From the NCBI GenBank assembly GCA_023238725.1, contig CM041531.1, positions 5,232,354-5,296,353 on the forward strand: a stretch of DNA of 64,000 nt, read 5' to 3'. The notes beneath the pieces were generated by a model, which was given only the letters and a program-made list of their open reading frames with translations, was not told the DNA's origin and did not search any database. Below are positions 39,601 to 48,600 of this stretch, piece after piece. The stretch is from Scortum barcoo (Eukaryota > Chordata > Actinopteri > Centrarchiformes > Terapontidae). Both the position numbers and the translations under genes were made by a program. The stretch's first letter is position 1, and every line of letters begins with the position of its first letter.

Positions 39601-42600
39601 TTGTTGGGGCACGGATGGCAGAAAGTTCAATCAATCAGTCAATTTTATTTAAAGGGCTAAATCACCATGCAGCATGGTCCCAGAGACTTTACAGTTAAAA
39701 TGAATACTTAGGACAAAACAAACAGCAAGCAAATAATCCTGTTGAAGGGGTTAAACAGCTGAAATGAAGTGAATAAAAGTAGATAGTCTGAATTTATAGT
39801 TTCTGAAACTGCATGTGGTTCTCTAATATGCAATGGAGGGACCTTCCAGAGAAAAAGGGTAAACTAGCTCTTATTTTGACAGGAACAGTGACTAAAGTGA
39901 AATATACATTCAGATCTGAGACTTCAGAAACTGTGGAAGACCTTGAATATGAGTGTGATGCTTGTGCATTAGTGCAATAAATAAAGAAAAAACAGAACGG
40001 CAGCTGTTCTTCAGGTGACAGTAAATGCAGGATTAGTCTGTCCACCATCACATAGAGAAATATTATAGCAGGTCTGCAGTGTTAAACCTTTTATAAGATG
40101 AACACACATTGGTGCAGAAACCAACCAGGCCCTGCTTACAGAGAAAAAAAAAAGAAGTTAGATATGTCACCATTTTCTTGAGTATCTATGGGAGATTTTG
40201 GAGCAAGGTGTCAGACAGCGCTCTCCACCACCATCATTAAAAAAAAACACCAAATTAGGGAATATCTTTTGTAAGAATGGTGTTCATCCCTCGGAGAGTT
40301 CACAGACTTGGAAGCTGAAGCTGCTCTGCTGTTTTCAATGTTAAGCCAAATTAAAATGATGCTGTGTGGGCCGGTATGAAGTGCCGGTGGGAGTGATTGG
40401 GGATCAACATGCTCTGCTAATGGAGGAGGGGGGGGGTTCGGGCACAAACACACACTCGGTCCCCATCTGCATGCTAATCCCTAGGCTGATTGATTCGGGC
40501 TCGTCGAGGCCTCTCCAGCCTCCCTGCAGCTCCACTTGGCTCTGCACCTCAGACTCTGAAGCACCTCATTACTCCACACTGTGACGCACAAACACACCGA
40601 CTGTGCAGCTCCTCTGATTGCTGAGAACGACCTCCTTCAACCCCCGAACCGCCTCTGACGGTCGATACACAAACCAACCTTTTACGGACGCTTCTCCTCC
40701 AGCACAGAAACTAAATAAAACACCTTTAAACATGATCGAAACAAACCCCCAAATACTCACTACAATAATAAGTAGGTAGAGAACAAGTCAGGTTTTATGA
40801 ATATTTTGAAAACAGTCAGCATTTCTCTTTAAAACAGTTAGAGATGTACTCGTCTTTTTCTCCAGTGAGAAAAACTAGATACATTCATTTCTCTGTTATA
40901 AAAGTTAAAAACAAAACACTTCTAAAACGTTATCTTCTTTAATGAAAAAAAAAAAAGACATTTTAAGGACACATTGTGGTTTTTGAGGCAGTTAACTGGT
41001 TGGAAATACATTTTATTTGAAATATTAATATGCTAAAATATTACCATGAAAACTAAACATGCATTAATATTAGTATTCAAGTGAGGCTGCTTAAGTACAA
41101 TTTTAATAAATTAAAGCGTAATTCAACATGTTCATTTATATAGATTCTATATTAATTCTACCTATGAATTCTATATGAATTGTAAGCGATGCAGAAAACA
41201 ACTCTAGATGCTGTTTTGGGAAGTTAAAACTGGAGTTCAGCGTCTTCACCTGATTAGAAATGTTCCCTTCTGATGCAAAGAAAATGGCCACAAAACAGAA
41301 TAAATCATTTTGATCTTTGCTTGAAATGTTTTGTTCAGCAGTGTTTTTGTTTTTCTCCCATCCAAAAATGTAGTTTTGTGCCATTTAATGTGACTTACAG
41401 CTGCTGTAACTGATCTTTTCATTTAACATAGCGAGGTACAGAAGCCAAAAACATCCGTGCTTATTTTTTTCATGCCATTATCTCAAGATCACGTTAGTTA
41501 AAATTAAATAAAGAAAATTGTAAACATGGCTTTTCTCAGCTCCTGTATCTACGTTAAAAGATCTTGAAGCAGGTGGAAGCTGTTATCAAAACGTCAGATT
41601 CAACCTTTAACAACTCACCTTCAGAGCGGCAATGACGTGACTTGCTCTGTAATTTGCCTGCGACCGGGACGTTCAGTGGCTTTACTTTGTTCTTTGCTGC
41701 AATCAAGACAATTCTCGCTCAAACAACATGAGTCTTTTTTTTTTTTTTAAATATCAATCCAGATACACATCGTCCACAACCAAGTCAACATGCCTTCGAA
41801 CTCACACTCACACACCGGCCATTTTGGAAAGCACTGGCGTGGAATAACAGGCCTCCATGAATCAAAACCTCCACAGACTGCTTCAAAAAGAGTTAGTTAC
41901 ACACAACGAAGCTCAAACGTGAACCGACATCCCTCCAGATTCTTGTAATAAGTGTATATCAGTGTTTTACAATCATTATAAATGACTGCTGATGTAAATT
42001 GTTGTGTAATGACAATAAATTCTTGAATTTCTTGGAAATGTTTTGCTCAGACTAAATCTCAGTCTTCTGTTCACTTTTATACATTTCTTTGTCTGTGCTG
42101 TCAGATCAGCCAGTGAATAAGAGGATCATTATAACAACTTATTACCTCCAAATATTTATGTGTCAAAAGCATAACTTGTTTTTTTGCTTTAGTACTGAGA
42201 ATTTACCGAAAATTGCCAATCTGGATTAATGAATATGGAAGGAAAATGTAAAATATTCCTCATATGTTCCCATTCTATTGAGGATTGTGCCAATAAATAC
42301 AAAACACACAGTCACATTGAAGAGGAGGCTCACAAAAACTCACATTTCCAAACAGCCGGTGTGAAAAAGGTCAACGTTCTCACGACGACACAGAAACAAC
42401 TGCATGCAAACACACAAACTTAACCATCGAAAATCAGTTCAGAAACTTGGACAGAAGCAGACGGACTGAACAACAAGACAAACATCTTACCTTTCCTGTG
42501 TACTGACCCCTCCCCTCTGACATCACCATTAAAGGACGTCTCTGATTGGCAGAGATACACAGCAGACTAATCAGGAAACATTATCGACCTCAACCAATTA

Positions 42601-45600
42601 CATAACAAATTGTGTAATTGAAATTTATTCTTGATCACTGTTCAAGCTGGTACATCTAACTTTGCATATTTTCAACCAGCCAAATAGTTTTCTGCCTGAC
42701 AACAAACAACACCTTTTGTCATCCTGCAGATTAACTGATTGGAGAGTTTGTTCGCCGCTGTCTTTTGTTTGAGTTACTAACAGGTTTACATGCAAATGCA
42801 CAAGAACTGCAAACACGAGACGACACACGACAGGAAACAGCAGCGAGGCGGCGTGTTGTTGCCGCTCTTACCTCTCCTGGTTTTCCTGGGGCCGGGGGTT
42901 TTCACGACCCCTCTAAGGGCTGCCTCTAAAATGGAAACCCACAGCAACGATTTCAACGTATGAGCGGACTTATTTATTTTCTACGTTACTTCATCATGTG
43001 TCCATGCAAATAAAGTGTCTGTGCTGGTCAGTTTTATTTAAACCAACAGACATTAAAACCTGATTTACTCCTAAAACTGTTTTTTTTTCTGCTGTCAAAA
43101 ATATCTGGAGGTGATGGGAAGAAATTTATTATTGGAGGCATCAGCAACAGTTGGACTTTAACAATGTTTAATTATGTTAGGAGGACACACTTTCTCTCTA
43201 ACACCCAACATGAAGATGAAAGAAATGTGAAAATGGTCCTTTAAAGAAGTGCTTTTTAACTCTTAAATACAGAAACTGTACAAGTCTTTCGTGGAGTTTA
43301 TAAGGTCATGTCATAAAGACAGTTATTAATGGTTAATACATTTATTCATGCTTTATAGATCAGTTTTTAAACCATTAATAGTTTGTCAGGTTGTGAAAAA
43401 CAAACTTGTTTAATCATTAATAGCTGAGTCGTTAATAAAAAGGTTTATGAGCGTCTCACTTTTCTAATAAGCCAAGTTGGTAAGTTATTTGTAATTATAG
43501 ATGTTAACTTGCATCACATTCTCACATTAATCCAAGTCTACAACTGTAATAAAGTTGTTAGTAAATTAATTCTGGTCCAGATGATGAATTAAAGAGCTAC
43601 AAGCACAAATCAAGAGTCGTGTTGGAGACAGATAAACACCAGCCACAACCTGGCAACCCAGAATTTGTTCTTGTTTTAATAGTTTATAATCGATTTATCA
43701 AATAATATTATGTAATGTTGATTAGAAATACTGGGTCACAGTTCACGGATCCACTGAAGCTTCATAATCTCTACTAACACTACTACAACTACTACAGTAC
43801 TCCACCACACCTCTGAGGCAAATATTGTGCATTTTCATCACTATATTTATCTGACAGCTTTATAGCGTTACTTAAAAAATGAATTAAGAAATTAAAAGAT
43901 TAAGATTACAGAGGAAACATACCAAGAGTTTACATTTTTAGTTTAGTTTCATTCACTAGGAGTGGTAACTGTGACAGCATTTTTCACTCTTTAACAAAGC
44001 AAACAATCAATCAACGGATTAATGGAGAAAAGAATCAGCAGTTGTAATCCGGAAATACAAACTAGTTGAAAATGATCCACCTCAACCAACTCCAACAGTA
44101 AAATCCTGCCTTTTACATTAATGATGAGGAAGAAACAGACAACAGGAACAGGGGACACTTTACTGACACAGGACTTTACTTTGAAAAGCTAAAGTATGTT
44201 TTCCTGATCATACTTACATATTTTTATTTTAGTAAAATTCTCTCTTTTTTTTTTTTACAGTGTTAAATTAGTACGTTTTATACCTTCTCCAACTCTGAAT
44301 GTTTGTAACAGAACAGAAAACTGGTTGAATTATCAGGAAGTTAAATCTCCTCAGGTTCGCGTTTAAGATGCTGACAGTTTACCACAGTAATGACACACAA
44401 TCCAGCTACTACGCGCAGTCGGCCTCATCACTGCTGCTGCGCTTCCATAGAGATAAAGGAGCTTGTTCTACCAGCACGCTGGCTCTTATCCAGCTTTTAT
44501 TAGCCCGTATTGAAAAGCTGATTAAGGATCAGCGGTGGCCGAGTGCTGCGAGAAGCGAGGAACAGCGGCCCCGGTGAGCTCGAGGACGGGCTGAAGGTCG
44601 CTGCGGTTCATCACGCTACCCTGACGTACAGGAGGGAACAGGACGGACAGAGCTGAGTCACTGAAACGTTCAGTCGATTAGTCAATTGGCAGAAAAGTAA
44701 TATAGTTATAGTCTTATAGTTGTTGCATTAATTGATTTAAAACAGAATTATTGATAATGAAAATAATCAACTCTGCAATGATCACTGGGATATTATGATG
44801 TGGTGCAGAAAAGTCTATTGGTATGAATTAAAACATTTCATTTACCCATTTTTGATCAAATATCCTAAAATTTCAAAATGTCTGAAACTGAAGTGGCATT
44901 TTTTTTCCTGGTATAAAGCATTTTTATTGCCTATTTAATCTAAACTTGGGGACATCTTAACATTTAGACATCAACAGTGTTTAACAAAATGTCCAGAGAG
45001 ATGCAGAACACTTCAGAAACATTTGAGAAAACAGACTTCATCACGTTTCTAAGGTTACATGACTTTTTTGAAAATTGTGTCTTCTTATAGGTCATATTTT
45101 CTCTTTGTGTTTCCTTAAATGTTTCATTCATGTTTCATCTCAAAGCCGCTGCAGATTTATGAAAAAACTCTTACGACTTTTTCCCTTTTACACCACATCT
45201 GCCTTCTTCAAATCACTACGGTGGCCCCAGAGGGACAGTTTTACCTTTTGCATGACAAAAATTGATGGAAAAAACAGTTTAATATAAAAAAAAAAAAAAT
45301 TAAATAAAAAAAAAAAAAAGGTGCATTTAGTCGTTTTGGCTCTCCTATTTTAATTTCACCCACACAACCACCCGGCTGGTTGTTACCTTCTCCCAGAGGG
45401 TCCAGCGTGTGGATCATCAGCTGGAAGATGGTGCTCCTCAGCGACGTGTTGTGGAGGGACGCCGAGCTGCCACCTCGCTGCAGGACGGGACGCACCTGCA
45501 GAGCCAGCAGACAGGAAGTCAGAGGCAGGAAACTTTCAGGTAAAGTGTTTCCAAACAACTCACCGAGACAACAGCTGATAAAATCCTCGCCTTATTTCAA

Positions 45601-48600
45601 CCAGCAAAATCAAACAGTGGATGACAAGAAACGAGAGACTGCTTTGAGATTGTTTTGAAAATGAGCATAAATGCAACGGTAAATTTGCTACCATTATCCT
45701 TAAACCGTAAACCCTGTCATGTTAAAACAACAAGCTAATTAGTGTAGCATCAGTAACTTAAAGCTGCAGGTCTTATGGACGAAGAAATAATCAAATTTTT
45801 AGGGCATCTGAAGGTGAATTTAACACTTTGAAATGTAACATTTAACTGTGTAAGAGACCTTTAACCATACCATATAAAAATGACAATAATGTAAATATGA
45901 AAATAACTTTTCCACAACTTGTAGATGTTATTTCCTATAAGAGCATGTTCAAAGGTATCTCAAGAATTAATTTATCAATGACATAAGTGGGGAATTCACT
46001 CATCCAACAAATAGGAAATAAAATAGGAGTTATTGGAGGTTTTTGAATCAGTAAAGAGGAAGAAGATCACCTAACACTAACACCAACAGCACATTTTTCG
46101 TACCCTGAGTCTCGCTTTGTCCTCTTGTGGAGCTGATGGTGATTTGTTGCGTTGAGGGCTGCCCGGAGGGAGTTCAGGTTCTCGTTTGGATTTATCTTCA
46201 GCTTTTGGTGCAGGAGGAGCAGCAGCAGGAGGAGGAGGAGGCGGTGGTGGTGCTGCTGGTGGAGCTTCACTCTCCTGCAAAATCAGTAAGCAGAAGCTCA
46301 GTAATTCAGTTTAGGTGCAGACACTTTGTTTGTTCAATTGTGAAAGTTCAGATTTCCAAAAAATTTTACATATCAGTCTAATAAACATAAAATGTGCCGA
46401 CAGATGGACATCCCATCCCCTCCCAGGTGTGCAACAATGTTCCTGGGTAGCTGAAGGACTGCACAGTAATCCAATATACTATGTACGAGTTTCTCACCAT
46501 CAGCAAAAGAGCACATCACGAAGCTTAAGGCTTAAAGTGCATCCTGCTTTATTGCCTCATCCTGACGCCGCCAGTCAAAACACATCATACACTTCATTAT
46601 TTCTGCTGATGCTGTCATTACCTGGTGCATATTGTTAAATTACCACACAGAAAACCCCAGGTCTGTGTGATATTCTGGCATGAGAAGACAGCACACAGTA
46701 ATCGGGGGCCCAAGCAGGTTAATCCAGCCGCGGCTGTAAGAAGATCTGGGTCCTGTTCTTCAAACGTGGATTAACGAATTCAGGCTAACATGCTGTTATC
46801 AGGCTAAAATAATCCTGTTTATTCTCATCCAGCTAATTTGGTTCTTTGAAAGCAGTTTGAAGATTTGATTTGTAATCCTGGATGACTCTGTATTGAACAA
46901 CTGAGCTCTTATTTTGAAATGAAGGAAGAACGAGTAGAGAGTTAAAAATCATGATGATGATGTTGGTTTATCATTTTTGGAGTTCCCAATAAACATGTAG
47001 GTGTTAATAAAGTATAACTTTTACCAAAATATTTTACCAATTTCAGCCAAGTAAGTTCTGCAGTTAATAATTTAATAAGTTTGTTTCTGAATGACACTCA
47101 CTTTTTAACATCATATCATGGCTTTATTGGTCTTTAAACAGTCAGTATATCTTTATCTTTAAACTTGATTCAGTTCTTTTTTGTGGTATTTACACCAAGA
47201 GAAAACCTGCATGTTCTCATCTGAAAATAAACTCACTGTAAAATACTGTTTCAAAGAACCAAAAGATCCTGACTTTAAAAAATCCTCAACTTTTTAATCT
47301 GGTTAACTTGATCATCCACAGACAAAGAACTGAGCGTCCTGCCTTTACACTTAGTCTGTCGTTGATTTGGTTTAAAATCACTCGTTTAACTGAACCACCC
47401 AGATTATCTTTTGAAAACAAACTCACAGGTGAAAACGAACAAATGAAAATGTTGGTGTTCATCCACCTACATTACTGTAGTCTCATCTTTAACCTCTTAC
47501 TTCTGTGAGGATTATTGGTACAAGTCTGATCGTTGCACAAACCTGATGATCATCACCTGTTCAGGAAACCTAATCTACTACTGATTAAAACTGTAAAAAG
47601 AAGAATTTAAATTAAAAGGACATGAAATAAAATGAAAGTATATCACTTCAACTGTGATTGTCATTTGACAAAAATCAAAAATTAAGTGTCTGACATGCGT
47701 TTAATGCTAAAACAGCACCACATGAAAGTTTAATTCACTTGACCCTTGTGAAGATGGTCAACAGAATGCATTACAGATGATTGTATGACTGTCAGGTGTT
47801 ATAATGGAGGCTATTTATGCTCCATCTGGCTATCGACATGCATAAGGACCCTGAGGAAGCTATGAAGTGACAGTTTTCCTTGAAACTATTGAATTTTTCA
47901 AGTTAGAGCGTCTAAAATAAAGTAAAATATAAAAAAAAAAAATCCTGAAAACAAAACTGCTTAACAAATCTGATCAGCATGAGTCCATTTTCTCAACAAC
48001 ATGCTGAACATCCTGCATGCATTACTGTATTATTCAACAGGTCGTCTTCTCTGAACACCTTAAGAGGCAAAACTATAAATACTACAAAATAAAAGCATAT
48101 ATTGGAATTCCATTTTGAATTCCAGTGATTCTGGAGGCATTAATGTGGCAGCATGTCTCATTACGCTCAGTATTATGACTGGAGGAGCAGAAACCGACTG
48201 CAGATGTGCTTCAGGCTAATTGGAGAATGTGCTGGCGATACTTGAGATACTGAAACACAGCTCTGCATGTTAATTACAGGCTCAGACGTTTACTGCTCTC
48301 TGTCAGCTGCACAAAGGCGTTCAGTCTTCAGACGTTCTGCAGAAAATGAGCCTTTAGAAACACAATTCTTCTGTTTTAGGTTGTTTTTTTTTATTCTAAA
48401 TTAAATAAAATCTCTGCATACTGGTATTTTCAGGGCTGTGACAGAAACAGTAGCACTTCATCACTACGACACGCCGTCTGTGACACCTGGAGTCCTTTTT
48501 CTGTTCAGCATCAAAGGGTTTTTACACAAATACAGGCTGTCACCTGCTCAGACCCACAAATCACTGTCCCTATTTTCACCGTGCCCGAGCGGGCAGCAGT

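Larger units (their letters stand above)
42926..45386 (-). other. slc24a1: slc24a1 intron with repeats
   Basis: A 2.5-kb intron. It holds the repeat copy at 43795-43872, the element fragment at 44665-44795 and poly-A runs near 45287-45320. No exon is supported. Confidence 0.6.
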
